Below are positions 1-6,850 of a DNA stretch of 62,399 nt, piece by piece. The notes below the pieces were generated by a model. That model was given only the letters and a program-made list of their open reading frames with translations. It ran no database searches and was not told the origin of the DNA. Within the stretch, counting starts at the first letter, position 1. Every line of letters starts with the position of its first letter. Source of the stretch: Nitrososphaerota archaeon (GTDB taxonomy: Archaea; Thermoproteota; Nitrososphaeria; Nitrososphaerales; Nitrosopumilaceae); assembly GCA_022573895.1 (NCBI GenBank), contig JACZTB010000007.1:1-62399 (forward strand), given 5' to 3'. A program made the translations under genes and the position numbers.

Positions 1-658
1 TTTTGAGTAGTTTGGGATGAGATGACTTTGGGCTCCTTGCCAGAGTACGTAGATACTGTTTGCGAAGTTTTTGATCAAGTGGAATTATTTTTTCTGCAAT
101 TCGTACTGCCTTTGAAATATTTGGAATAATTTGATATAGTCTAGTAGCATCATCTCGTGAGAGTTCTTTTGGAACATACTGCTTTAATCTATCGGGTACT
201 GCTGCAAACCCAAGATATTTTTTGAGGGTTCGAGAAGATATCCCAAGGGATTGAGCTGCCTTTGCCTTTCCAACTGATTCAGTCAAAAACACACATGCCG
301 CGGTCATATCCTTTATGTTCAACTTGTTTCTGTGTAGGTTCTCAACTACTGATGCTGCCTTTGCATCCTCTAAACCATACCTTGTACTTTGAGTAAGTAA
401 TAGTACTGGAATCTTTTTTGCACCCAGTCTTTTGAGTGCTAAAAGTCTTCTCTGACCAGACATCAAAAGATACGAGTTTTTTGATTCCTTTTGGGCCATT
501 GGCGGGTTTTGAAGTCCCTCGTTTTTGATGGATTTTGCTAGTTCTGCAATACCTTCTCTGTCAAGTTTTCTTGCCTGTGCATCCTTCCATATTTTGATCT
601 GTTTTATTGGGATTTCTCTTAGATGGTATGATATTGGTGAATTGTAACGTTTTACCAC
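1..658 (-). CDS. ParB-like nuclease-domain protein (C-terminus cut by window edge)
   Basis: Reading the minus strand from a GTG at 658 gives 219 open codons that run off the window edge. The product looks like a ParB/Spo0J-family N-terminal domain: the GQRR box is at residues 68-71 in an SGQRR context, an ENLHR motif at 106-110 matches the ENLxR box, and residues 130-150 look like a helix-turn-helix (AAQSLGISSRTLKKYLG). An in-frame TAA three codons upstream leaves this GTG as the likely start. ParB-family proteins bind DNA and usually hydrolyse CTP; in archaea many are orphans without ParA, and no parA is visible here. The role (segregation or transcription) is not decided by the sequence. 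Confidence 0.8.
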   Translation of the reverse strand, partial: MVKRYNSPISYHLREIPIKQIKIWKDAQARKLDREGIAELAKSIKNEGLQNPPMAQKESKNSYLLMSGQRRLLALKRLGAKKIPVLLLTQSTRYGLEDAKAASVVENLHRNKLNIKDMTAACVFLTESVGKAKAAQSLGISSRTLKKYLGFAAVPDRLKQYVPKELSRDDATRLYQIIPNISKAVRIAEKIIPLDQKLRKQYLRTLARSPKSSHPKLLK

Positions 659-937
659 GTCACTTTAAGTAATTGATTTTTGTTAAAAAGATTTAGTGAT
701 GAGTAATTGACAAATAATCAAAAAAGATTTTTGTTAATTTCATTTTGCTTTGGATCTCCTGCTAGAACGCAATCTGACACTGCAACAGGGACAAGTGAAT
801 TTGTCTGTCTCTAAAAATCTTCCACAGTATGAACACCATTTCTGGCCTGTAGAGTATCTGCTAGTTCCAAGATCCGATTTGTATAGTATGCATATGCTGT
901 TACATTGTGTCACAGATGTACAGAAATTCAGTTTTAT

Positions 938-1132
938 TTATGGGTTTGATTCTTCTTTAGCTGGTTCTGGTGTTGATTCTTCTTTAGCTGGTTCTGGTGT
1001 TGATTCTTCTTTAGCTGGTTCTGGTGTTGATTCTTCTTTAGCTGGTTCTGGTGTTGATTCTTCTTTAGCTGGTTCTGGTGTTGATTCTAGTTTTTCCTTT
1101 TTCTTTTTGCAGAATAAGTCAAAGAATCTCAT
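938..1132 (-). CDS. Pro/Glu-repeat miniprotein with Phe/Lys-rich N-terminus
   Basis: A 64-residue ORF begins with MRFFDLFCKKKKEKLE and continues as five exact nine-residue units STPEPAKEE. The N-terminus is hydrophobic then very basic, which could touch a membrane or nucleic acid, while the rest is acidic, proline-rich and surely disordered. An in-frame TAG lies shortly upstream of the ATG, so the ORF cannot be much longer. The opposite strand also has a long ORF through the same repeats; I prefer the minus-strand frame because its composition (PEP plus KEE) resembles Pro/Glu tails elsewhere in this window. No family is recognised and expression is unproven. Confidence 0.5.
   Translation of the reverse strand: MRFFDLFCKKKKEKLESTPEPAKEESTPEPAKEESTPEPAKEESTPEPAKEESTPEPAKEESNP
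948..1082. repeat. Five tandem copies of a 27-bp unit
   Basis: Unit starts fall at 948, 975, 1002, 1029 and 1056, followed by a 6-base partial sixth copy at 1083. The copies look identical, so the array is recent or kept uniform by slippage or conversion. It encodes the STPEPAKEE units of the minus-strand miniprotein. Confidence 0.95.
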
Positions 1133-1664
1133 CAGTATTTGTTCGTCATCCTACTATAATATAATCTTCTTGATGAAATTATTGATAGAAAAGATACAGA
1201 AAGCACAGAGATGTATACGCCTATCAGAAAAAAGAGTTCATTTCTTGCAAGACTATTTTCCATAGTCAAAGTCACACCACAATCACTGATAAAGTTCTGA
1301 TTTAAAGTAAAAGACTATAACAATATTTTAGGACTAATCTTTGGATTTGAACTAATATAATTCCCCTTCTAGAGAATTTTACAATAGAATTTACCTATTA
1401 GTTCAATGCTGCAAACGAGTCCCAGAAAAGCGCCTACAGAGGAACAGGTCTTATTGGATTTGCATATATTTTATTAAAAATAAGTACAAAGGTATGAACT
1501 TCTAGTGCAGTTCCACAGTTAGCAGAGTGTCAAATTATTAGTTCAAAACTCATCTTACTCTAACTTCAAAAGTGGATTTTTGGATCAATCATACACTAAA
1601 TATGCAAACAATTGGAAAATGATTTATTTCCACTGCTAAATTATCCAAATTTTACAAAACTAAT
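1133..1664. other. Intergenic stretch without a supported gene
   Basis: About 530 bases with stops in all frames. A short plus-strand stretch around 1401-1491 reads as a membrane-like peptide (GLIGFAYILLKI) directly after a stop, without a start codon; it may be decayed coding sequence. No RNA gene or clear promoter is seen. Confidence 0.5.
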
Positions 1665-2027
1665 CTACTGGTTTGTTGAATCATCATAGCCATCCTTATC
1701 AAAATTCTCTTCATTATTTTCTGAAGGTGGTTCTTCTAATGGTTTTTTCTGTTCTGGAATTATATCTGGGATCAAATCTGCAAGCCTACTTTTATGTTCC
1801 TCAGTAGATAAAAGAGTAAGAGTAGAGTTAATGTTACTAATTTTTCTGATTTGATCAGAAATTATATGGGCAAGTTGGGATTGACTATCAGATTCAATTC
1901 TTGCAACAATATCATAGACTCCATATGTTCCTTGAGAATCAACCACATTTTCTATTTTGTGTAATTGTTCTAGTACTTCTGGCTCTTTTCCAGGTTCACA
2001 ATTAATTAAAACAAAAGTTTTAAACAT
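1665..2027 (-). CDS. Stand-alone RAM (Lrp/AsnC ligand-binding) domain protein with acidic tail
   Basis: Residues 1-80 form the beta-alpha-beta-beta-alpha-beta fold of Lrp/AsnC effector domains, with the typical QGTYGVYDIVARIES and INSTLTLL segments; there is no helix-turn-helix. Such single-domain RAM/SAM proteins form ring-shaped oligomers and bind amino acids or other small ligands, and may act alone or co-assemble with full Lrp proteins. Residues 81-120 are an added acidic, proline-containing tail (EEPPSENNEENF) not seen in the paralogue at 4313-4552. It is the first of three RAM-containing proteins in this window. The ligand is unknown. Confidence 0.85.
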   Translation of the reverse strand: MFKTFVLINCEPGKEPEVLEQLHKIENVVDSQGTYGVYDIVARIESDSQSQLAHIISDQIRKISNINSTLTLLSTEEHKSRLADLIPDIIPEQKKPLEEPPSENNEENFDKDGYDDSTNQ

Positions 2028-2140
2028 AATATTAGTACCAAGTCATCAAATTTCTCTTTTGTGATTAGATTAGGCCAAAAAAAGTCTAAAATCATATAAT
2101 TATTGAGACTAAGAGATGGTGTTGTGAAATCATGGGTTGT

Positions 2141-2329
2141 TCATATTATGTTTTGAACACGCCCAATTTTTCCATTCTCTAATTCAACTTTAATTCCATG
2201 AGGATGAAAGTTGCTTAAAGTAAAAATTCTCTTAACTATTCCTTTAGTTAATTTCCCTATGCGTTGATCTTGTTTTTGTACTATCTGAACAGTTATTCCA
2301 ATGTTGATTTTATCTCTTGTAGCGTTCAA
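2141..2329 (-). CDS. YwbE family protein
   Basis: The 62-residue product matches the small YwbE (DUF2196) family over its whole length: G-x-x-V-x-IVQKQDQRIGKLTKG near the N-terminus and HPHGIKVELENGKIGRVQ near the C-terminus. The family is widespread in bacteria and archaea as a small KOW/SH3-like barrel; its function is unknown. It lies 16 bases downstream of the CFI-box protein gene on the same strand and may share its transcript. Confidence 0.9.
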   Translation of the reverse strand: MNATRDKINIGITVQIVQKQDQRIGKLTKGIVKRIFTLSNFHPHGIKVELENGKIGRVQNII

Positions 2330-2345
2330 TGATGATTGATGATTT

Positions 2346-3134
2346 CTATATCTTATTTTTCTTCCTTATTCCAACAATCACAAAAGCCGGAATTCCAACA
2401 TACATTCCAATGTTTAGTAAAATCAAGCTAATTCCATATCCTAAAACTTCTGTTTCTGAATCTATATCAACATAATTCAAGATAGATAGTGAACTAATCA
2501 TTGGAGTAATTGCAAGCTTCACCATTTCTTTGAAAACAGGATTTTCTCGTTCATAATCAGATATTACAGGACTAAATGAGTAGTAGAAATCATTGAATAA
2601 ATTAATGAATGAAGTTCCTGATTCTGTTTGGAGTAGTATGTTATCTCGAAGCTCTCTTAGTTGCTGAACTTGTGGTGCAAGTTCTGAGCCATATGTTGCA
2701 GTTGCAATTAGGCAACCGCCACCATTACCACTGTCTTGAATACATAAACCATCTTTGAGTGAAAAGCCATCAGGACATGTTATTGACGCACATATTCCAT
2801 TAACAGGTTCAGTTCCACGACCACATTTTAGTTGCTCAATAACTGGCTCTGGCTCAGGTTCTGGAATTAGTTCTGGAGTAGGTTCTGGCTCAGGTTCTGG
2901 AGTAGTCTCTGGAATTAGTTCTGGAATTAATTCTGGAGTAGTCTCTGGAATTAGTTCTGGAATTAGTTCTGGAGTAGGTTCTGGCTCAGGTTCTGGAGTA
3001 GTCTCTGGAATTAGTTGAAAAGTTTGTTCTAGAATTAGTTCCACTGGTTCTTCAGAATACACACTTTGGCTTGAAGCAAATCCAATAACAAAAATTAACA
3101 AAATGGATGTGAGAGAGAGAATCTTAATTCGCAT
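2346..3134 (-). CDS. Secreted or membrane-anchored CFI-box protein with Pro/Glu repeats
   Basis: The 262-residue protein has an N-terminal signal peptide (residues 1-25), a degenerate P-E-L-I-P-E-T-T-P repeat region (about 40-100), a four-Cys module (CGRG...CASITC...C, about 103-132), the CFI-box signature [20 protein letters not shown] (about 142-161) and a C-terminal hydrophobic segment ending in RKKNKI. The CFI-box-CTERM module is common on thaumarchaeal surface proteins, where signal plus C-terminal helix suggest cell-envelope anchoring. The repeats probably form an extended spacer between anchor and surface module. Function is unknown. Confidence 0.85.
   Translation of the reverse strand: MRIKILSLTSILLIFVIGFASSQSVYSEEPVELILEQTFQLIPETTPEPEPEPTPELIPELIPETTPELIPELIPETTPEPEPEPTPELIPEPEPEPVIEQLKCGRGTEPVNGICASITCPDGFSLKDGLCIQDSGNGGGCLIATATYGSELAPQVQQLRELRDNILLQTESGTSFINLFNDFYYSFSPVISDYERENPVFKEMVKLAITPMISSLSILNYVDIDSETEVLGYGISLILLNIGMYVGIPAFVIVGIRKKNKI
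2842..3015. repeat. Degenerate repeat tract encoding Pro/Glu spacer
   Basis: Alternating units related to ggttctggagtag and tctggaattagttctgg build the [11 protein letters not shown] segment of the CFI-box protein. The units are nested (6, 12 and longer periods), which is typical of slippage-prone coding repeats and may vary in copy number between strains. Confidence 0.85.
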
Positions 3135-3285
3135 TCAACTAATATCACGAAACTCTAAGATAAATTAAACTATATTTTTATCATAATCAAGATTTTATTA
3201 AATCATAAATTTTGGCTAGAAATTCAGCCTTTTATCCAATTTGAGTCACAATTTCATTGGATTAGGCTTGCCTCAATCTAAATGA

Positions 3286-3393
3286 CTAATCAGCACAGGA
3301 AATGCTGTTGCATCAGCAACAATTGATCAACTACTAGACCTCAAAGATATAACAAAAAAAATGCTAATGCAAAAATACCATTTGATAGTTTAA
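3286..3393 (+). pseudogene. Possible remnant of an Alba-like gene
   Basis: Directly after a TGA the frame reads LISTGNAVASATIDQLLDLK and ends at a TAA at 3391-3393. The STGNAVASATID stretch resembles the conserved beta-alpha core of Alba-superfamily proteins (A-x-G-x-A-x-x-x-A-x-D). No start codon or N-terminal half is found in frame, so if real this is a decayed fragment. The match is short and may be chance. Confidence 0.25.
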
Positions 3394-3407
3394 CTAGAAA
3401 ATCAGTT

Positions 3408-3515
3408 CTAAGATGTAGAGTTTTGTTTGAGATCTCTATCTCTTTTACAAATAGCACAATACTCTTCTTTTGAATAGCTATTAATCGGAGTTAAACAATC
3501 ATGGCAATATTTCAT
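3408..3515 (-). CDS. Putative 35-residue zinc-ribbon microprotein
   Basis: An ATG at 3515 opens a 35-codon frame with two CxxC pairs (KYCHDC at residues 3-7 and EYCAIC at 18-23) spaced as in a zinc ribbon, followed by a basic helix (KRDRDLK). Spacing and composition fit a zinc-binding microprotein. There is no recognised family. Other Cys-pair microproteins lie at 4073-4177, 9255-9362 and 34809-34952. Confidence 0.5.
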   Translation of the reverse strand: MKYCHDCLTPINSYSKEEYCAICKRDRDLKQNSTS

Positions 3516-3647
3516 GATTTTAGGAATTGATCTTAGTATATTAAGAATTTCCAAGATTAAACATTTGATGTGAACTGTTAACTGTAATTATTAGTGAATT
3601 TTTCTTTATCTTAACCATAGAAAAGTGAGTGTGGTGTATTATTTTCA

Positions 3648-3758
3648 ATGGCAAAAAGAACAAAAGCTCAACGTAGTGCTTCTGCAAAAAAAGCTGTTCT
3701 TACTAGAAAAAGAAACGCAGCTGCAAAAAAAGGTTCTAAAAGTAAAAAGAAACGTTAG
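3648..3758 (+). CDS. Lys/Ala-rich basic 36-residue protein
   Basis: The ATG at 3648 opens MAKRTKAQRSASAKKAVLTR followed by KRNAAAKKGSKSKKKR. Of 36 residues 16 are Lys or Arg and 9 are Ala, like a histone tail or small ribosomal protein; it should bind nucleic acid. A longer frame starts at 3625 but its residues look random, so I prefer this one. A TATA-like stretch (tttatctta) lies about 40 bases upstream. No family is recognised; a small chromatin or ribosome-associated protein is a guess. Confidence 0.6.
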   Translation: MAKRTKAQRSASAKKAVLTRKRNAAAKKGSKSKKKR

Positions 3759-3815
3759 AATCTATTTTCCTTTTTTAATCAAATTAATTCAATACTCCTT
3801 TAGAAAAAAATTTCA

Positions 3816-4028
3816 TTACTCCTCCATAAAATATTGTATTTTTCCAGAACCAGCACAAGACTTTCTGCCAAATTGATGTGGTAACATTCTAACCTTGTAA
3901 TCAATCCAAACATCAATTCCTTCCTGTCCAGAATCGTCACTGTGTCTCTCGCTAGAAATTACAGTTGCGTTCTTTTCAGACTTGCAATACTTACAGACAA
4001 CTCTCACTTTCATTGCAAGTTCCACCAT
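3816..4028 (-). CDS. Small Cys-containing conserved-looking protein
   Basis: About 70 residues. The N-terminal segment MKVRVVCKYCKSEKNATVI carries one CxxC pair, and the C-terminal part has a single Cys in a SCAGSGK context, reminiscent of a metal-binding loop. The start could be the ATG at 4028 or the ATG at 4013 that begins MKVRVV; a TATA-like ctataatt lies about 20 bases before 4028. Acidic middle, no signal peptide, no membrane helix. The family is not recognised. Confidence 0.55.
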   Translation of the reverse strand: MVELAMKVRVVCKYCKSEKNATVISSERHSDDSGQEGIDVWIDYKVRMLPHQFGRKSCAGSGKIQYFMEE

Positions 4029-4072
4029 CAACTATTGAATTATAGTTTTCAGACAAGATTATGGCATCGGTT

Positions 4073-4177
4073 TTATGCCTGAGTCCAGCCTCCGCATGAC
4101 CTACAAATCATCATCCCATCTTCATCTTCATAACTTTCTGAGCCTGGAGGACATTCACATTTTAGAATTTCATCCAT
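4073..4177 (-). CDS. Putative 34-residue zinc-binding microprotein
   Basis: ATG at 4177, TAA at 4073-4075. The product has CEC at residues 7-9 and CRSC at 25-28 separated by an acidic stretch (ESYEDEDGMM), then GGWTQA. Two Cys pairs spaced by 15 residues fit one zinc site. It sits between two other short Cys-containing genes. The small size limits certainty, but the ordered Cys spacing argues against chance. Confidence 0.5.
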   Translation of the reverse strand: MDEILKCECPPGSESYEDEDGMMICRSCGGWTQA

Positions 4178-4283
4178 AACATACAAGTGTATTTGTAATA
4201 TTTGAATGAAAATTTTTAAATCTAAAAATATGTTTGTTTTTTTAATTAATAATTAAATAATTTAAAATATTTTTTAGAGTTTG

Positions 4284-4291
4284 CTTAAATA
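4284..4291 (+). promoter_or_regulatory. TATA-like box for the RAM gene
   Basis: The cttaaata element is centred about 25 bases before the ATG at 4313, the distance expected for an archaeal leaderless transcript. Confidence 0.55.
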
Positions 4292-4312
4292 TTTTTTTAA
4301 CGTATTAGTTTC

Positions 4313-4552
4313 ATGGAAACTGCTTATGTTTTACTTAATTGTGATCTTGGTTATGAAGAGACGGTAATCGAAGACCTAAAGCATATAGATTCAGTAAGCG
4401 AAGTTTCTGGAACATATGGCGCATATGACATTATTGTAAAGGTAGAGAATTCAGAGAGAGACAAACTTAGAGAAATCATTATGTGGAACATCAGAAAACT
4501 TGAACACATACGTTCAACTCTTACCTTGATGAGAATTCAGGGACAAAATTAA
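4313..4552 (+). CDS. Stand-alone RAM (Lrp/AsnC ligand-binding) domain protein
   Basis: The 79 residues are a complete RAM domain without DNA-binding part: strand METAYVLLNCD, the signature SGTYGAYDIIVKVEN, and a last strand RSTLTLM. Effector domains of this kind bind small ligands and assemble into dimers and rings. It is a paralogue of the protein at 1665-2027 but lacks its acidic tail. The preceding TATA-like box suggests a leaderless single-gene transcript. Confidence 0.9.
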   Translation: METAYVLLNCDLGYEETVIEDLKHIDSVSEVSGTYGAYDIIVKVENSERDKLREIIMWNIRKLEHIRSTLTLMRIQGQN

Positions 4553-4618
4553 GAGCAATTATGAATCTTTTCTTCACAAAGTAATTATACTATATTCTGA
4601 GAGTGAGCTTAACAATAA

Positions 4619-4696
4619 ATGACAATAATTTACATCCCAATACGTCCAAGTAGACGAAACGATGAACTAGACGAAAAGGACAGCACAAACGAATAA
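4619..4696 (+). CDS. Possible 25-residue ORF
   Basis: ATG at 4619 to TAA at 4694-4696 gives MTIIYIPIRPSRRNDELDEK plus a short acidic tail. The hydrophobic start and charged end look more protein-like than chance, but there is no motif, and nothing decides that it is translated. Confidence 0.25.
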   Translation: MTIIYIPIRPSRRNDELDEKDSTNE

Positions 4697-4793
4697 TTAA
4701 CTAGCTAACGATGCAGTTTTTAACAATTTGATCTCACTAAATTGTATTACAAATTTAATGATCCAGTTTACAAATTTTAATGTCAATTTAGTA

Positions 4794-4851
4794 GCATGCC
4801 GTACAAATGCCATGCTCCTCTCAAGTATGTTGCATACTTGTACGGTTTTTT
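4794..4851 (+). ncRNA. Structured intergenic element with two competing hairpins and a T-tract
   Basis: Two perfect 8-bp stems overlap: an outer one (CCGTACAA at 4799-4806 with TTGTACGG at 4838-4845) and an inner one (CAAGTATG at 4822-4829 with CATACTTG at 4833-4840, loop TTG). They share bases 4838-4840, so both cannot be complete at once. A third 5-bp stem (GCATG 4794-4798 with CATGC 4811-4815) would also compete with the outer stem. Six T follow at 4846-4851. This could be a terminator, a small RNA end or a switch. Strand is inferred from the T-tract. Confidence 0.4.
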
Positions 4852-4991
4852 AGTTTAATTCTAGAATTAAGCTAATCTAAAAAAGCTAAAAATTAAATTT
4901 TCTATATAAACAAAAGTGGCGAGTGTTTAACTGATCTGACAAAACTCGATGGGAGCATTCCACATTACGTAGAAAATTTCAAAATTGTTTC

Positions 4992-4999
4992 TTTAAATA
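4992..4999 (+). promoter_or_regulatory. TATA-like box for the PLD-like gene
   Basis: The tttaaata element lies about 24 bases before the TTG start at 5019 and supports that start and a leaderless message. Confidence 0.5.
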
Positions 5000-5018
5000 A
5001 CAAAATTATAGTTGATTA

Positions 5019-5681
5019 TTGTTGGGTCTAAGAGAAATTGAACTCAAAGAAGAATATAGGTCAGACAGAGATGACATTGTATCAGAATTTTTCTTTCCTT
5101 GCCTAAGTAATTGTATAGAATATGATAGATGTGTTGACTTGTTGTCAATTCATACGTTAGCCACAATATCTATGGTATTTGATAATTTTGCTACGGGTAA
5201 GGCAAAATTAAGAATGGTCACAGGCCATAGATTTAGAACATCAGACCTTAATCTATTTACAAAACTCTTTTCTGAAAAATACACTAAATCGTTTAAAGGA
5301 AAACTAATCAAAGACACCAAAATTCAAAAACTTCAAAACATTGTTGACGATGGACAAATAGAGCTAAAGATTGCAATACCAAATTCAGAACAAGTGGCAG
5401 GTTCATTCTCAGAGAGAATTGGAATATTCAGAGATGAACATGATCAAGTAGTTGCATTTACTGGAACTTCTAGTGAATCATTCTCCACTCAAACAAGAGA
5501 TTTTGAATCTGTAGATGTTTTTACATCATGGAATGATAAATCAAGAGTTGAAAGAAAGGTGAAAGATTTTGAGGACCTGTGGGAGAATAAGACAAAATAT
5601 GTACAAGTTTATGATTTTATGTATGCAGAAAAAAACAATCTTTTAAAATACTCAACCGAGTGGGTAACACAAAATTATTAA
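5019..5681 (+). CDS. Orphan PLD-like domain related to helicase-associated PLD modules
   Basis: The 220-residue protein resembles the phospholipase-D-like module found at the N-terminus of some SNF2/DEAD helicases and restriction-linked proteins. The diagnostic run is about 131-190: ERIGIFRDEHDQVVAFTGTSSES, then DVFTSW, then FEDLWEN (compare IGIFxDxxGxxVAFTGSxNET...DVFxSW...F..LW.N). No helicase follows; the next gene on the other strand is the splicing endonuclease. At the catalytic HxK position it has S131 and R133, so phosphodiesterase activity is doubtful. TTG start is supported by the TATA-like box. It may be a nucleic-acid-binding remnant of a defence or repair gene. Confidence 0.65.
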   Translation: MLGLREIELKEEYRSDRDDIVSEFFFPCLSNCIEYDRCVDLLSIHTLATISMVFDNFATGKAKLRMVTGHRFRTSDLNLFTKLFSEKYTKSFKGKLIKDTKIQKLQNIVDDGQIELKIAIPNSEQVAGSFSERIGIFRDEHDQVVAFTGTSSESFSTQTRDFESVDVFTSWNDKSRVERKVKDFEDLWENKTKYVQVYDFMYAEKNNLLKYSTEWVTQNY

Positions 5682-6241
5682 AGCTGAAATGACTTATCTA
5701 ATCTAGCTTTGTTTTCATAGAAATTCATTCTATTAATTTTATAGTAAATAATCTCACCACGACGTTCAATGACTGCAATAATTGGTTCTTTTCCCATCTG
5801 AGTAATCTCTTCAATTTTTTTCTGTAGATTTCCCATCTTTACTTGTTGTCCTTCATTAAGACCGAAGATTAGAAATTTTGCTCCCTTTTCCCCAAAGTGT
5901 CCTCTTTCATAAACTCTAAAGTCAAAACCAAAACCAAATCCATCCTTTACAACATAACCACGATTTCGAAGATCTCGATATATCAAAAATTTAGTTAGAA
6001 TTTCAGGATTTGTTTTTTGACAAAGATTCATAAAAAAGTTAAAATCAATCTGTTTTTTTCCTTTCTTTAGAATTAGTTTTTTTGCGTACAGTAAATAAAG
6101 AGTCTCAAATTGTTTTAGGAGTAATTTTTCTTTTTCGACCTCACCAAATCCCTTTTGTTCAAGTTCATGAATCATTTTCTTATCATAGATGTAAGTTTGG
6201 CTTGAAATCATCTCACCCTTGACCAAAGGAGTTTCTTCCAT
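5678..6241 (-). CDS. endA: tRNA-splicing endonuclease family subunit
   Basis: Residues 85-175 form the C-terminal EndA nuclease fold: FLIYRDLRNRGYVVKDG, then FDFRVYERG, AKFLIF, and a final AVIERRGEIIYYKI. The enzyme cuts bulge-helix-bulge motifs to remove tRNA introns. Tyr111 (RVY) and Lys141 fit two of the three catalytic residues; where a His is expected before AKFLIF there is Gly120, with H115 the only nearby His. This may be the structural subunit of a heterotetramer. I use the ATG at 6241 rather than 6277 because a TATA-like cttatat lies about 33 bases before it. It meets the PLD-like gene tail to tail with a 4-base overlap. Confidence 0.85.
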   Translation of the reverse strand: MEETPLVKGEMISSQTYIYDKKMIHELEQKGFGEVEKEKLLLKQFETLYLLYAKKLILKKGKKQIDFNFFMNLCQKTNPEILTKFLIYRDLRNRGYVVKDGFGFGFDFRVYERGHFGEKGAKFLIFGLNEGQQVKMGNLQKKIEEITQMGKEPIIAVIERRGEIIYYKINRMNFYENKARLDKSFQL

Positions 6242-6340
6242 GATGAAGAGAAAGCCAAATGATTTCCATATAAGCATTGGAAACCTCGAATAAATGTTGG
6301 TTAATCGTTAAAATATGGGCATTCTGAATTTTAGGATGTC

Positions 6341-6850
6341 ATGCATGGTGCTAATTACAAAAGAGGGAACGGACAAGCTTATACCAGAAAGGAGTACATC
6401 AAAGGTAAACCACAGATAAAAATTGCAAAATTTCAAGGTGGTAAAAGAGGAACATATCAGTATCGTGTTCAATTAAGTCTCAATGAAAAAATACAGATCA
6501 GACACATGGCAATTGAATCAACCAGATTGGCAGCAAACAAGACATTAGAGAAAACAACTGGCGAAACAGGTTATTATTCAAGACTTAGAATTTATCCGCA
6601 CATTCTTCTAAGAGAAAACAAACAGATAGCAACTGCTGGTGCAGACAGAATTTCGGAAGGAATGAGAAGATCATGGGGTAAAGCCACAAGTTTAGCTGCA
6701 AGAGTCGTACAAGGTCAATGCATAATGGAACTGTACGTTAATGGAAATGATCATTTAGAGGCAGCAAAGAAAGCACTCAAAGGAGCATGTGTAAAATTGC
6801 CAGGCACCCCATCAATCACAGTGCTGGAATGGAACAAGCCATCACCATAA
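6341..6850 (+). CDS. rpl10e: 50S ribosomal protein L10e (uL16)
   Basis: The 169-residue product has the archaeal L10e start MHGANYKRGNGQAYTRKEYI, the RLRIYPHILLRENKQIATAG loop near the tRNA acceptor arm and the GADRISEGMRRSWGKA segment. uL16 sits near the peptidyl-transferase centre and is needed for late large-subunit assembly. Length is usual for the family. The gene stands alone; its last 9 bases overlap the end of the convergent gene at 6842-7105. Confidence 0.97.
   Translation: MHGANYKRGNGQAYTRKEYIKGKPQIKIAKFQGGKRGTYQYRVQLSLNEKIQIRHMAIESTRLAANKTLEKTTGETGYYSRLRIYPHILLRENKQIATAGADRISEGMRRSWGKATSLAARVVQGQCIMELYVNGNDHLEAAKKALKGACVKLPGTPSITVLEWNKPSP

Noticed and set aside
948-1082. CRISPR-like array
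   Set aside because: The units are adjacent without spacers, in a coding frame, and encode a peptide repeat.
750-1265. 171-residue plus-strand ORF containing DSSLAGSGV repeats
   Set aside because: It is the antisense of the repeat array; outside the repeats its sequence looks random, and the minus-strand frame has a more sensible composition.
1401-1491. Membrane-like peptide frame in the intergenic region
   Set aside because: No start codon, follows a stop directly, and too short to assign.
2755-3018. Plus-strand Ser/Gly-repeat ORF
   Set aside because: Antisense shadow of the P/E repeats in the CFI-box protein, which has a signal peptide, Cys module and CFI motif.
3286-3393. Alba-like fragment as an intact gene
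   Set aside because: No start codon and only the central motif region present; listed only as a possible remnant.
3625-3876. 83-residue plus-strand ORF overlapping the Lys-rich gene
   Set aside because: The alternative frame from 3648 gives a coherent basic protein with a proper stop; the 83-residue frame looks like random translation.
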